NCBI GenBank assembly: GCA_905182065.1
Contig: CAJIZN010000001.1
Span: 124,001-188,000 of the forward strand
DNA: 64,000 nucleotides
From: Candidatus Marisimplicoccus framensis
Lineage (GTDB): Bacteria; Bacteroidota; Bacteroidia; Flavobacteriales; Flavobacteriaceae
Reading direction: 5' to 3'
Positions within the stretch are counted from its first letter, which is position 1, and every line of letters begins with the position of its first letter. Shown piece by piece: positions 9,035 to 18,289 of this stretch. A program made the translations under genes and the position numbers. The notes below the pieces were generated by a model. It made no database searches. It had not been told where the DNA came from and was given only the letters and a program-made list of their open reading frames with translations.

Positions 9035-10368
9035 CTTTTGAAAGTTAATTTTTTTCCCATAGGAATTGGATTTATTTTACCTTTATCATATGCAATTTTT
9101 CCATTAATTACTGTTTTATTTATTGAATGATTAAATTTAACCCCTTCAAATGGAGACCAACCACATTTATATAATAACGAATCTTTTGTAACTAAGGTAG
9201 GAGTATTAGTATCAATAATAACTATATCTGCATAGTAACCTTCTCTTAAAAATCCTCTTTTATTTATTTCAAAAATAATTGAAGGATTATGAGAAATTTT
9301 TTCAACAATTTTTTCAATTGATACTCCATATTTTTCACAATTTTGGAGAAGAGATAATATTGTATGTTGAACCATTGGTCCTCCAGAAGGACAGTTTAAA
9401 TACTTATTGTTTTTTTCTTCCTCGGTATGAGGTGCATGATCTGAAGCTATAATATCTATTTTATCATCATTAATTGCTTTCCATAGAGCATCCTTATCAC
9501 TTTGTGTTTTTATCGCTGGATTCCATTTAATTCTTGAACCCATTTCTTTATAATCCTTATCGGTGAACCATAGATGATGAGCACAAACTTCAGCAGTAAT
9601 ATTTTTATCTTTTACTTGAGCTGTATTATCAAATAAGCTTAGCTCCTTCGCAGTTGAAATATGAAAAACATTTAATCTAGCACCAGTTTTTTTTGCCAAT
9701 TTAACTGCAAATTGTGAGCTTTTGAAACATGCCTTTTCACTTCTTATTTTTGGATGAATTTCCATTGGAATATCCTTATCGTACAAATCAATAAAATAAT
9801 CAGTATTATCTTTAATAGTCTGCTCATCTTCACAATGAGCTGATATTGGTAATGATGTACTATTAAAAATATTTTCAATAGCTTGAAGGTTATCTATTAA
9901 CATTTTACCCGTTGAAGACCCCAAAAAGAGCTTAATACCAGCAACTTCTGATTTATCAATTTTTTTTATTTCATCAATATTATCATTAGTCCCACCAAAC
10001 ATAAAAGAGAAATTAGAAAATGAATTATTTGAAGCAGTTTGAATCTTTTTATTAAATTCTTCAATAGAAGTAGTATTAGGAATTGTGTTGGGCATCTCAA
10101 TATAGGAAGTAACACCACCCGCGATTGCAGCTTGAGATTCTGTTCTTATATCTCCTTTATGGGTAAGACCAGGTTCACGAAAATGAACTTGGTCATCAAT
10201 CATTCCAGGTATTACTAGAAAACCTTTTGCATTTATTGTTTCAATTTCATCATCTATTTCAATATTCGATTTTATTTCTTTTATAAATTCACCTTCAATA
10301 TATATGTCTTTTGAAGATCTTTTACCTTCATTTATAATTGTAGCATTTTTTATAAGAAGCTTATTCAT
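9031..10368 (-). CDS. pyrC: Dihydroorotase
   Basis: A 445-residue zinc amidohydrolase that interconverts carbamoyl-aspartate and dihydroorotate in pyrimidine synthesis. The metal-binding DDQVHFREPG lies at 58-67, the substrate-binding region IEMPNT near 92, a GIKLF lysine segment near 145, and the catalytic IIASDHAPHTEEEK near 307-320. All metal ligands expected of an active enzyme appear present, so it is not a pyrC-like pseudo-subunit. Its start overlaps the 3' end of the phosphomannose synthase gene by 8 bp and its stop overlaps the DUF4296 gene. Confidence 0.94.
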   Translation of the reverse strand: MNKLLIKNATIINEGKRSSKDIYIEGEFIKEIKSNIEIDDEIETINAKGFLVIPGMIDDQVHFREPGLTHKGDIRTESQAAIAGGVTSYIEMPNTIPNTTSIEEFNKKIQTASNNSFSNFSFMFGGTNDNIDEIKKIDKSEVAGIKLFLGSSTGKMLIDNLQAIENIFNSTSLPISAHCEDEQTIKDNTDYFIDLYDKDIPMEIHPKIRSEKACFKSSQFAVKLAKKTGARLNVFHISTAKELSLFDNTAQVKDKNITAEVCAHHLWFTDKDYKEMGSRIKWNPAIKTQSDKDALWKAINDDKIDIIASDHAPHTEEEKNNKYLNCPSGGPMVQHTILSLLQNCEKYGVSIEKIVEKISHNPSIIFEINKRGFLREGYYADIVIIDTNTPTLVTKDSLLYKCGWSPFEGVKFNHSINKTVINGKIAYDKGKINPIPMGKKLTFKR

Positions 10369-11092
10369 CTATTTTAAATAACGAATTTAGTTTTAATCTA
10401 ATTACACCAAAAATTGCTTCAAAAATAATATTCTTATCCATTTTAGATTTACCTGATTTTCTATTTACAAAAATTATTTGGTGTTCCCTTAATTTAAAGT
10501 TTTTTTTCCATAGTTTGAATTTCATTTCAATTTGAAATGCATAACCATTGAATTTTATATTGTCAATATTTAAGGATGATAAAGATTCATTATTATAACC
10601 TATAAAACCAGAAGTTGAATCTTTGACTGTCATACCAGTAATTATTCTCACATAAATATTCGCAAAATATGAAAGAAAGATTCTTGATAAAGGCCAATTA
10701 ACTACACTTACACCCTCTAAATATCGTGAACCTATAGCAACATCACAATCTTTTTTAATTAGTAATTCTTTAAGGTTGATAATTTCACTTGGATTATGAG
10801 ATAAGTCAGCATCCATTTCAAAAATATATGAATAGTTTTTCTTTAAAGCCCACTTGAACCCTTCTTTGTATGCTGATCCTAATCCTAGTTTAGTATCTCT
10901 AACAATCAAAAAAACTCTATCTATATTTTCTTTTTTTAAATCTGAAACAATATTAGATGTTCCATCGGGAGAATTATCATCAACAACTAAAATATCATTA
11001 GAGTCATTTAATAAAAGTATTTTACTGATAATTAGTTCAATATTCTCAGATTCATTGTAAGTTGGGATTATAATTAAACTATTGCCTTTCAT
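10361..11092 (-). CDS. Polyprenol monophosphomannose synthase-like glycosyltransferase (GT2)
   Basis: A 243-residue GT-A fold glycosyltransferase of the DPM1 type that transfers a sugar, in known members mannose from GDP-mannose, to polyprenyl phosphate. The N terminus IIPTYNESENI and VVDDNSPDGT (37-45) and the metal-binding DAD at 94-96 (EMDADLSHNP) are typical, as is GSRYLEG. There is no C-terminal membrane anchor, so it should be a soluble or peripheral enzyme. It overlaps pyrC by 8 bp and is divergent from the DUF4271 gene, an order common in Flavobacteriia. Confidence 0.88.
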   Translation of the reverse strand: MKGNSLIIIPTYNESENIELIISKILLLNDSNDILVVDDNSPDGTSNIVSDLKKENIDRVFLIVRDTKLGLGSAYKEGFKWALKKNYSYIFEMDADLSHNPSEIINLKELLIKKDCDVAIGSRYLEGVSVVNWPLSRIFLSYFANIYVRIITGMTVKDSTSGFIGYNNESLSSLNIDNIKFNGYAFQIEMKFKLWKKNFKLREHQIIFVNRKSGKSKMDKNIIFEAIFGVIRLKLNSLFKIDE

Positions 11093-11140
11093 ATTATTAA
11101 CTTGTTATTCCATAGTTTTGTATATACCAGAATATAAATA

Positions 11141-11818
11141 ATGATTAGTAATCAAGATTTAACGAGTGTTTTTATTATTATTACAATACTAATATTTTAT
11201 TTTTTTCAGGTCACTCAAAGAGTAAAATTACTTTATTTATTTAGAAGTGCACATTATCATTTTACGAATATTTTCTTTCCGTATAATCCCGATGACCTTA
11301 ACATTCATGGTAAAATAAACTATTTTCATTATTTCTATATATTCTTTTTTACCCTTATTAATGGAGTAATTATAGTTTACATTTCGTCTTTTTACTTTGA
11401 TGGCTCTATTAAGAGTGAAGGAATGAGCACAAAACTATTTTTGAGTTTACTTTCTATTAATTCATTGATTTTTTTAATGCTTTTGGTAAGATTTTTATTG
11501 ATTAAATATGTCTTAGAAAAATTTTTAAGCTCTAAGCTTAAGTTTATTTTTTTCAAAAACTATATTGTAAGTATTATTATAGCAGTATTATTATTTATCA
11601 ACTTCGTTTTTTACAACTTAAACTCCTTTTATACTATTGATTATTTAAATAATACTTTTTTTATATTAATTGGATTACATTTTATTTTTCAGTTTAAAAA
11701 CTATTTTAGTTTAATTATAAAGTCTGAACCGAAAGAAATTATATATTTTATTTTGTATCTTTGTGCGTTCAAACTAGCCCCTTGGTTATGGTTATATCAA
11801 GATTTGTTTCCAACCTAA
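11141..11818 (+). CDS. DUF4271 integral membrane protein
   Basis: A 225-residue protein that is almost wholly hydrophobic, with about six predicted membrane helices (roughly 5-25, 65-87, 100-125, 142-163, 168-187 and 195-215). It matches the DUF4271 family by length, by the APWLWLYQ-like C terminus and above all by position: directly before hemD and divergent from the phosphomannose synthase/pyrC genes. The function is unknown. A -7-like TAGTTTTG at 11113-11120 precedes the start, but I found no matching upstream element. Confidence 0.75.
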   Translation: MISNQDLTSVFIIITILIFYFFQVTQRVKLLYLFRSAHYHFTNIFFPYNPDDLNIHGKINYFHYFYIFFFTLINGVIIVYISSFYFDGSIKSEGMSTKLFLSLLSINSLIFLMLLVRFLLIKYVLEKFLSSKLKFIFFKNYIVSIIIAVLLFINFVFYNLNSFYTIDYLNNTFFILIGLHFIFQFKNYFSLIIKSEPKEIIYFILYLCAFKLAPWLWLYQDLFPT

Positions 11819-11827
11819 AATTATCCT

Positions 11828-12562
11828 ATGAGTATTAAAACTATTTTAATATCTCAGCCTAAACCTACTAATGAAAACTCTCCATATTCTTCATTAATTA
11901 GAAAGCATAAAGTCAAAATTGATTTTAGGAAATTTATTCATGTAGAAGGCTTATCTGCTAAAGAAGTAAGAGCTCAAAGAGTTGACTTTTCGAAATTTCA
12001 TAATGTTATTCTAACGAGTAGAAATTCTGTTGATCATTTTTTTAGAATTACTGAAGAAATGAGATTTAAAGTGCCTGACCAAACAAAATATTTTTGTCAA
12101 TCAGAAGCAGTAGCTTATTATCTTCAAAAATATGTAGTTTACAGAAAACGTAAGATTTATGTAGGTAACAATAACTTCATGGATCTTGAAGCTACATTTT
12201 TAAAATTTAATAAAGAAAAGTTTCTAGCACCTACTTCTGGTAGCTTAAACCCAGAAATAATTAAAACATTAGATTCTTTCGAAATTTCATGGGATCGTGC
12301 ACAGTTATATAAAACTGTTGTAAGTGACTTATCTGATTTAAGAGATGTTTATTATGATATCCTTGTGTTTTTTAGTCCATTAGGAATTGAATCTTTATTC
12401 AAAAATTTTCCTGATTTTGAGCAAAACAAAACTCTAATTGCTGTGTATGGTAATACTACTGAAGAAGCTGCAAAGTCTAAGGGCCTAAGAATTGATATCA
12501 AAGCACCTACAGAGGTTTCTCCATCAATGGCTATGGCAATCGATAAATATATTAAGGGTTAA
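11828..12562 (+). CDS. hemD: Uroporphyrinogen-III synthase (Bacteroidota type)
   Basis: A 244-residue protein of the HemD family, which closes and flips ring D of hydroxymethylbilane to give uroporphyrinogen III for heme. Family members are poorly conserved; this one shows the flavobacterial N terminus SIKTILISQPKPT, the FHNVILTSRNSVDHFF strand-helix near 57-71 and the late VYGNTTEEAAKSKG segment near 211-224 that lines the cleft. It begins 9 bp after the DUF4271 gene and ends in a 4-bp convergent overlap with the zinc peptidase gene. The rest of the heme pathway is not in the window. Confidence 0.88.
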   Translation: MSIKTILISQPKPTNENSPYSSLIRKHKVKIDFRKFIHVEGLSAKEVRAQRVDFSKFHNVILTSRNSVDHFFRITEEMRFKVPDQTKYFCQSEAVAYYLQKYVVYRKRKIYVGNNNFMDLEATFLKFNKEKFLAPTSGSLNPEIIKTLDSFEISWDRAQLYKTVVSDLSDLRDVYYDILVFFSPLGIESLFKNFPDFEQNKTLIAVYGNTTEEAAKSKGLRIDIKAPTEVSPSMAMAIDKYIKG

Positions 12563-13260
12563 TTTCTTCTTCCAAATCTAAACCACAAGTAAACTAGATT
12601 AGCAATTGATGCTAAAGCTGCTACAACATATGTTCCAGCTGCCCAGTTTAAAGCTTCTTTGGATTGAATAAGTTCTCTTTGATTTACAATTCTTTTTCTT
12701 TCAAGCCAGTAAATTGCTCTTTTACTAGCATCAAACTCAACTGGTAATGTAACTAAACTAAATAATGTTCCTGTTGCAAATCCAAGAATTCCAATAGAAA
12801 AAAGAGTTTCTCCAAGCACTGGTGAACTTTGCATTAAAAAAGCTCCACCAAGAATAATCCAAATACCTAAATTTGAGCTTACACCAACCATGGGGACCAG
12901 GATAGACCTCATTTTTAACCACTCATAGCCTTTGGCATGTTGAACTGCATGACCACATTCATGGGCAGCAACTGCAACTGCAGCCGTATTACTCTTACTA
13001 TATACACTCTCACTTAAATTAACTGTCTTTTTTTGTGGATTATAATGATCTGAAAGTTGACCTTTTACAGAAATAATTTTAACATCATATATGCCATGGT
13101 CATTTAACATCTTTTCAGCTACTTCTTTACCAGTAAGGTTTGCAGATAAAGGTTGCTTAGAGAACTTTTTAAATTTTGATTTAAGTTGATTTTGAACGTA
13201 AAAACTTAACGCAAAGATAGGACCAACTATTAGAAAGTATGTGGGATCAAAGTAGAACAT
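12559..13260 (-). CDS. Membrane zinc metallopeptidase (YugP type)
   Basis: A 233-residue membrane protein of the neutral zinc metallopeptidase family related to Bacillus YugP. The active-site HECGH is at 100-104 followed by AVQHA, and a downstream VEFDASKRA segment (about 174-182) supplies the third metal ligand. Hydrophobic helices occur near 7-23, 120-160 and 205-225. Its substrates are unknown. A -7-like element TAACTTTG lies at 13277-13284, 17 bp before the start, so it probably has its own promoter rather than being read through from SemiSWEET/leuS. Confidence 0.85.
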   Translation of the reverse strand: MFYFDPTYFLIVGPIFALSFYVQNQLKSKFKKFSKQPLSANLTGKEVAEKMLNDHGIYDVKIISVKGQLSDHYNPQKKTVNLSESVYSKSNTAAVAVAAHECGHAVQHAKGYEWLKMRSILVPMVGVSSNLGIWIILGGAFLMQSSPVLGETLFSIGILGFATGTLFSLVTLPVEFDASKRAIYWLERKRIVNQRELIQSKEALNWAAGTYVVAALASIANLVYLWFRFGRRN

Positions 13261-13313
13261 ATATTATTGTTTTATACAAAGTTATATAAACTCTAATGAT
13301 GTAAAAAAAATTA

Positions 13314-13571
13314 TCAATTTTTTAACTTAAATATAATTATACTTAATTGTAATAAAGCTGTTACTCCATTAGCAATAATTATAGATAAGCTACCTATTAG
13401 AATTCCATAAACAAACCAAAGGATAACTCCTATGAACAATATAATATACATAGTTAAAGAAATACCATCTGCATTTTTTTCTTTATAAATCTTATAGACC
13501 TGAGGTATAAATGCTGATGTTGTTAAAAATGCAGCAGATAATCCAACAATTTCAAATAGAGGATCTATCAT
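13314..13571 (-). CDS. SemiSWEET sugar transporter
   Basis: An 85-residue protein with three membrane helices and the PQ-loop dipeptide at Pro23-Gln24 (SAFIPQVYKIYK). Such half-size transporters dimerise to form a sugar uniport pathway; the conserved Trp and Asn positions (IILWFVYG and IIIANGVT) are present. It overlaps the start of the leuS reading frame's end by 4 bp, being downstream of leuS on the same strand, so it is probably expressed with it. The sugar carried cannot be told from sequence. Confidence 0.88.
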   Translation of the reverse strand: MIDPLFEIVGLSAAFLTTSAFIPQVYKIYKEKNADGISLTMYIILFIGVILWFVYGILIGSLSIIIANGVTALLQLSIIIFKLKN

Positions 13572-16378
13572 ATGACAATATTTATAATTTTACCAGGGAC
13601 TATTATAATTTTCTTTGGATTATTATTATTTAATATTGATTTAGTCTTTTCATGAGATAAAACTTCTTTTTCAATTTCTTGAATATTTAAATCTAAAGAA
13701 AGATTTAGGGTAAACTTAGTCTTACCATTGAATGAAACAGGATAAACCTTTTCTGACTCGACTAAATATTTTTCTTCATACTTTGGATATGTTTCTTCAA
13801 CAATAGACTGAGAGTTGCCTATCTGACTCCACAACTCTTCAGCAAAATGAGGAGCAAAAGGAGAGATAAGTATCACTAAATCTTTAAGTATTAATCGATT
13901 GTTACAGTTCATCGAACTTAATTCATTTATACAAATCATAAATGAACTTATACAAGTGTTTAGACTAAGCTTTTCAATGTCTTCAGAAACTTTTTTAATT
14001 GTTTTATGAAGAGATTTAAGTTCCTCTTTTGATGGCTCTGTATCTGAAAGATTTATTTCACCTTCATTAAAAAATAAATTCCAAAACTTTTTTAAGAATG
14101 AATGAACTCCAGAAATCCCTCTAGTATCCCAAGGTTTTGACTGTTCAATTGGACCTAGGAACATTTCATACATTCTTAATGTATCAGCTCCGTATTGATT
14201 ACATATTTCATCAGGATTAACTACGTTAAATTTTGATTTTGACATTTTCTCCTGTTCTCTGACACATATAAATTTGTCATCTTCTAACACAAATAAAGAG
14301 TCTTTAAAATCTTTATCCATTTTCTTAAGTATTTCAATATCTACTTTATTTTCACTATCAACATATTTTATATCAATTCTTACTTTATCAGTCTTAATAT
14401 CTGAAATTAAATTTTTAGATAAATATTCTAAAGTTCCTGATTTACGATAAATAAATGCCGAGTTACCAAGAATCATTCCTTGGTTAACTAATTTTTTGGC
14501 ATATTCATCTTTATTTAAAAAATCAAGATCATAGAGAAATTTTTGATAAAACCTAGAATATAATAAATGACCTGTAGCGTGTTCACTACCTCCAAAATAA
14601 ACATCTATATCAGACCAATAGTTCATTGAATCTTTTGACACGAACTCTTCATTATTGCTTGGATCCATATATCTATGAAAATACCAAGAACTCCCTGCCC
14701 AACCAGGCATAGTATTTAACTCAATAGGAAAAGTGTCTATATCATTAATCTTATCATTAGAAATAACTTTTTTATCTTTTTCATTCCATGCCCATGCTTT
14801 TGAGTTTCCAAGAGGTGAGTCACCATTTTTTGTTGGTAAAAAATTATCAACCTCTGGAAGTTTTAATGGAAGATCATTTAAACTAATGTTTTTGGGAACT
14901 CCATCTTTATAATAGATGGGAATAGGTTCACCCCAGTATCTCTGTCTACTAAATGTTGCATCCCTAAGTTTATATTGGATTTTAGATTTACCAATATTCT
15001 CATTTTCAATTTTATTAATTATTAATTCTAGTGAATCATTATAATCTTTTCCGTCAAGAAATTCAGAATTAATTAATTTAAAACCTGTCTTATCAGAAAA
15101 TGCACCATTTGATATATCTATATCTTTAAAAATGTTAGGTATGTCTATTTTAAATTTTTTGGCAAAATCAAAATCTCGTTGATCACCAGCAGGAACTCCC
15201 ATTACAGCTCCAGTTCCATAACTAGCTAAAACATAGTCGGAAATCCAGATTGGTAATTTTTTTCCGTTTAGTGGATGTATTGCATATGAACCTGAAAAAA
15301 CACCTGATACAGTTTTAATATCTGATAGTCTATCTCTTTCAGATTTTTTCGAAACTTCATTAATATATTCTTTAATATCTAATTTATTATCATTTGAAGA
15401 TAAGTAAGATATATCTTCATACTCAGGAGCTATAGTTAAAAAAGAAACTCCAAAAATTGTATCTGGTCTTGTAGTAAAAACTTCAATAGACTTATTTGAA
15501 TTTTCTACTTGAAAAGTCAATGAAACACCTTTAGATTTTCCAATCCAATTTCTTTGCATCTCTTTTAGTGGATCTGGCCAATCAATTTTATCTAGTCCTT
15601 TTAATAGTCTTTCAGAATACTTACTAATTCTAAGACACCAATGCTTGACTTTTCTTTTGGTAACAGGATATCCACCTCTTTCACTTACTCCATTAATTAT
15701 TTCGTCATTTGCTAACACTGTTCCTAAATCTTCACACCAGTTTACCTCTCCATTAGTTAAGTATGCTAGTCTAAAATTCATTAAGATTTCTGACTTTTCT
15801 TTAGTATTAAAATTATTCCATTCTAACTGATTAAATGAATAACCCATGTCTAAAAGCTCATCCTTATATTTTTCACCACCTTCATTGTCAAATAAACTTA
15901 TCAAGTTTTCTATACTTTTAGCTTTATTCTCAATAGAACAATAGTAAGAATTAAACATTAAAATAAATATCCATTGAGTCCACTTATAATAGTCCGGATC
16001 AGAAGTTCTTATTTCCCTAGACCAATCAAAGGAAAAACCAATTCTATCTAATTGATTTCTATACATATTAATATTCTCTAAAGTTGTCTTTTTGGGATGC
16101 TGGCCAGTTTTAATAGCATACTGTTCAGCAGGTAGTCCAAAAGAATCATACCCTTGAGGATGAAGCACATTAAATCCATTATGTCTTTTAAACCTTGAAT
16201 AAATATCACTTGCAATATAGCCTAATGGATGCCCAACATGAAGACCAGCTCCAGATGGGTAAGGAAACATATCTAAAACATAGAGCTTTGGTTTAGAAGA
16301 AAAACCAACATTATAAGTTTTATTAGTTTTCCAGAATTCTTGCCATTTTTTTTCTATTTCTAGGAAATTATATTTCAC
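13568..16378 (-). CDS. leuS: Leucine-tRNA ligase
   Basis: A 936-residue class I synthetase for tRNA-Leu. HIGH appears as HVGH at 47-50 (PYPSGAGLHVGHPLGY), the editing CP1 domain spans roughly 220-420 with TRPDTIFG as its threonine-rich signature, and the KMSKS motif is intact near 711-715. A lysine/aspartate-rich insertion of about 60 residues precedes KMSKS, as in other Bacteroidota LeuS. The gene starts at ATG 16378 and overlaps SemiSWEET downstream. A tRNA-Leu(UAA) gene, one of its substrates, lies at 47889-47974. Confidence 0.96.
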   Translation of the reverse strand: MKYNFLEIEKKWQEFWKTNKTYNVGFSSKPKLYVLDMFPYPSGAGLHVGHPLGYIASDIYSRFKRHNGFNVLHPQGYDSFGLPAEQYAIKTGQHPKKTTLENINMYRNQLDRIGFSFDWSREIRTSDPDYYKWTQWIFILMFNSYYCSIENKAKSIENLISLFDNEGGEKYKDELLDMGYSFNQLEWNNFNTKEKSEILMNFRLAYLTNGEVNWCEDLGTVLANDEIINGVSERGGYPVTKRKVKHWCLRISKYSERLLKGLDKIDWPDPLKEMQRNWIGKSKGVSLTFQVENSNKSIEVFTTRPDTIFGVSFLTIAPEYEDISYLSSNDNKLDIKEYINEVSKKSERDRLSDIKTVSGVFSGSYAIHPLNGKKLPIWISDYVLASYGTGAVMGVPAGDQRDFDFAKKFKIDIPNIFKDIDISNGAFSDKTGFKLINSEFLDGKDYNDSLELIINKIENENIGKSKIQYKLRDATFSRQRYWGEPIPIYYKDGVPKNISLNDLPLKLPEVDNFLPTKNGDSPLGNSKAWAWNEKDKKVISNDKINDIDTFPIELNTMPGWAGSSWYFHRYMDPSNNEEFVSKDSMNYWSDIDVYFGGSEHATGHLLYSRFYQKFLYDLDFLNKDEYAKKLVNQGMILGNSAFIYRKSGTLEYLSKNLISDIKTDKVRIDIKYVDSENKVDIEILKKMDKDFKDSLFVLEDDKFICVREQEKMSKSKFNVVNPDEICNQYGADTLRMYEMFLGPIEQSKPWDTRGISGVHSFLKKFWNLFFNEGEINLSDTEPSKEELKSLHKTIKKVSEDIEKLSLNTCISSFMICINELSSMNCNNRLILKDLVILISPFAPHFAEELWSQIGNSQSIVEETYPKYEEKYLVESEKVYPVSFNGKTKFTLNLSLDLNIQEIEKEVLSHEKTKSILNNNNPKKIIIVPGKIINIVI

Positions 16379-16461
16379 TTTAAGTTAATTTTTACAAAGG
16401 AAGAACTTATTTAACTAACATAAAAATTAATTAATTATTTGTTTCTTACTTTTACTAAAGA

Positions 16462-17328
16462 TTGGTGACTAAAAATAAAATAGAAAGTAAAAAAGTTAGA
16501 AGTAACTTAATCTCAATATTTCTTATAAATACTGTTGTACTATTTACTTTGTCATTAATAGGTTTCATTTATCTTAAGTCCACATCAGTAGAAAGTTATT
16601 TTAAAGAGAATGTTCTAGTTAACATCTATCTTAAAAACAATACTAAAGATTTTGAAAATAAGCAACTGATTAAATTTCTGAACTTAAATGACGATGTTAA
16701 ACAAATTACTTACTTGTCAAAAGAAGATGCAGCAAAAACTTTTTCTAAAGAAATTGGTGAAGAATTTGTTGGATTTTTAGGTTATAATCCTCTATTAGAC
16801 GCAATTTCAGTTCAATTATATAGTGATAAAATAGATGTTTACTCAATTGAAAAATTCATAGAAAATATAAATAATTTTGAATTTATTGAAGAAGTTGAAT
16901 ATGACAAACCACTTGTAAATGCACTAAATACTAATTTTGAAAAAATGGGTTTATGGATATTTATTTTAAGTGTTATCTTTTTCCTAACTAGTTTTATTTT
17001 AATAAATAATTCTATTAAAATTTCAATTTATTCAAAAAGAGAAATCATAAAGACCATGCAATTAGTAGGCGCAACAAGTAAATTTATTAGAAAACCTTTT
17101 ATTTGGACCTATGTTAGAATTGGCTTTCTTTCATCAATTGCTTCACTCATTTTATTAGTTATTATAATACTTCAGCTAAGTTTTCAAATAGAAGAAATTG
17201 ATTTATTTACAAAAATTAATGATTTAATTATACTAATTTGTTTTATTATATTTTACGGAATATCTAGTTCTTTTATAAGTTCATTCTTTATAACTCAGAG
17301 ATATTTAAAATTAAAATTTATTAGATAG
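16462..17328 (+). CDS. ftsX: Cell-division ABC-transporter-like protein FtsX
   Basis: A 288-residue membrane protein. One helix near 16-38 is followed by a large extracytoplasmic domain (about 40-160) and three further helices near 163-184, 208-236 and 248-276, the FtsX topology. With FtsE it transmits ATP hydrolysis to peptidoglycan hydrolases at the septum. The KTMQLVGATSKFIRKPF segment before the third helix is the conserved FtsX loop. The assigned start is TTG; a GTG follows immediately and no upstream ATG exists in frame. ftsE is not adjacent, which is normal for Bacteroidota. Confidence 0.92.
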   Translation: MVTKNKIESKKVRSNLISIFLINTVVLFTLSLIGFIYLKSTSVESYFKENVLVNIYLKNNTKDFENKQLIKFLNLNDDVKQITYLSKEDAAKTFSKEIGEEFVGFLGYNPLLDAISVQLYSDKIDVYSIEKFIENINNFEFIEEVEYDKPLVNALNTNFEKMGLWIFILSVIFFLTSFILINNSIKISIYSKREIIKTMQLVGATSKFIRKPFIWTYVRIGFLSSIASLILLVIIILQLSFQIEEIDLFTKINDLIILICFIIFYGISSSFISSFFITQRYLKLKFIR

Positions 17329-17332
17329 CTTC

Positions 17333-17560
17333 ATGAATAAAAAAAAATATTTATTTAGTAAAAAAAGATATAAGATCCTTTTGTTATCTATACTAACAAT
17401 ATTAATAGGATTTATATTAATGTCTGGAGGTGGATCTGATAATCCAGAGATTTTTAATGATGATATATATAATTTTAGACGTATCAGATTAGCTCCATTA
17501 GTTGTGTTATCAGGTTTTGTTTTATGTATTGTTTCAATTCTTTATAAGGAAAAAGACTAA
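17333..17560 (+). CDS. DUF3098 small membrane protein
   Basis: A 75-residue protein with two membrane helices (about 14-31 and 53-69) joined by a short loop containing the family's GGGSDNPEIFNDDIYNFRR-type motif. It lies 4 bp after ftsX and shares one base with the truB start (TAATG). DUF3098 genes follow ftsX throughout Flavobacteriia. The function is unknown, but the linkage suggests an envelope or division role. Confidence 0.82.
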   Translation: MNKKKYLFSKKRYKILLLSILTILIGFILMSGGGSDNPEIFNDDIYNFRRIRLAPLVVLSGFVLCIVSILYKEKD

Positions 17561-18249
17561 TGCAAAAATTTGATTTAGATCAAATCAGTGATAATGATAT
17601 CCTAGAGGGTAAAATGTTACTGGTTGATAAACCTCTTCAGTGGACTTCTTTTGACGTTGTTAAGTATATACGTAAATCATTAATATCAAAATTTAAAATC
17701 AAAAGAATTAAAGTAGGTCATGCCGGAACACTAGACCCACTAGCAACTGGATTACTCGTTATTTGTATTGGAAAGCAAACCAAAGAAATTTCTAAATATC
17801 AAAACTTAACTAAAACTTATACTGGTAAATTTAAACTTGGTGAAACTACCCCATCATATGATGCTGAAACTGAAGTGAATGAGACTTTTAAATATGAACA
17901 TGTTAAAGAGATTGACATAATAAATTTATCACAAAAATTTACTGGTAAACTAATGCAAAAGCCTCCAATTTTTTCAGCAATTAAAAAAGATGGAAAACGA
18001 TTGTATGAATATGCAAGAGAGAATAAAAAAATTGAAATTCAAGAAAGAGAAATAAATGTTCATGAGTTTGAAATAATTAAATTTTCAGATCCTTATATTG
18101 AGTTTAAAATTACCTGTTCTAAAGGAACTTATATAAGATCTATTGCAAATGATTTCGGAAAAAAGTTAAATTCAGGTTCATATTTATCTGAACTTAGGAG
18201 AATAAATATTGGAGAATTTTCTGTTCTTAATGCACTGAAGATTGAATAG
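17560..18249 (+). CDS. truB: tRNA pseudouridine(55) synthase
   Basis: A 229-residue pseudouridine synthase that modifies U55 in the T-loop of tRNAs. The catalytic aspartate is Asp59 in GHAGTLDPLATG, and the QKPPIFSAIKKDGKRLYEYAR segment near 130-150 is the second family hallmark. The protein lacks the extra C-terminal PUA-like extension of some homologues, matching the short Bacteroidota form. Its ATG overlaps the DUF3098 stop by one base, so translation is probably coupled. Confidence 0.94.
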   Translation: MQKFDLDQISDNDILEGKMLLVDKPLQWTSFDVVKYIRKSLISKFKIKRIKVGHAGTLDPLATGLLVICIGKQTKEISKYQNLTKTYTGKFKLGETTPSYDAETEVNETFKYEHVKEIDIINLSQKFTGKLMQKPPIFSAIKKDGKRLYEYARENKKIEIQEREINVHEFEIIKFSDPYIEFKITCSKGTYIRSIANDFGKKLNSGSYLSELRRINIGEFSVLNALKIE

Positions 18250-18275
18250 AAGTTAAAACTTTATAATTATATTTG
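18242..18275 (+). promoter_or_regulatory. Candidate Bacteroidota-type promoter for pyrH
   Basis: A TTG at 18242-18244 (inside the last truB codons) and a perfect TANNTTTG-type -7 box, TATATTTG, at 18268-18275 are separated by 23 bp, at the upper end of the 17-23 bp range known for this phylum. The -7 box ends 14 bp before the pyrH ATG. Only the -7 element is strong; the spacing makes this a moderate call. Confidence 0.42.
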
Positions 18276-18289
18276 CATATTCCAAAACA

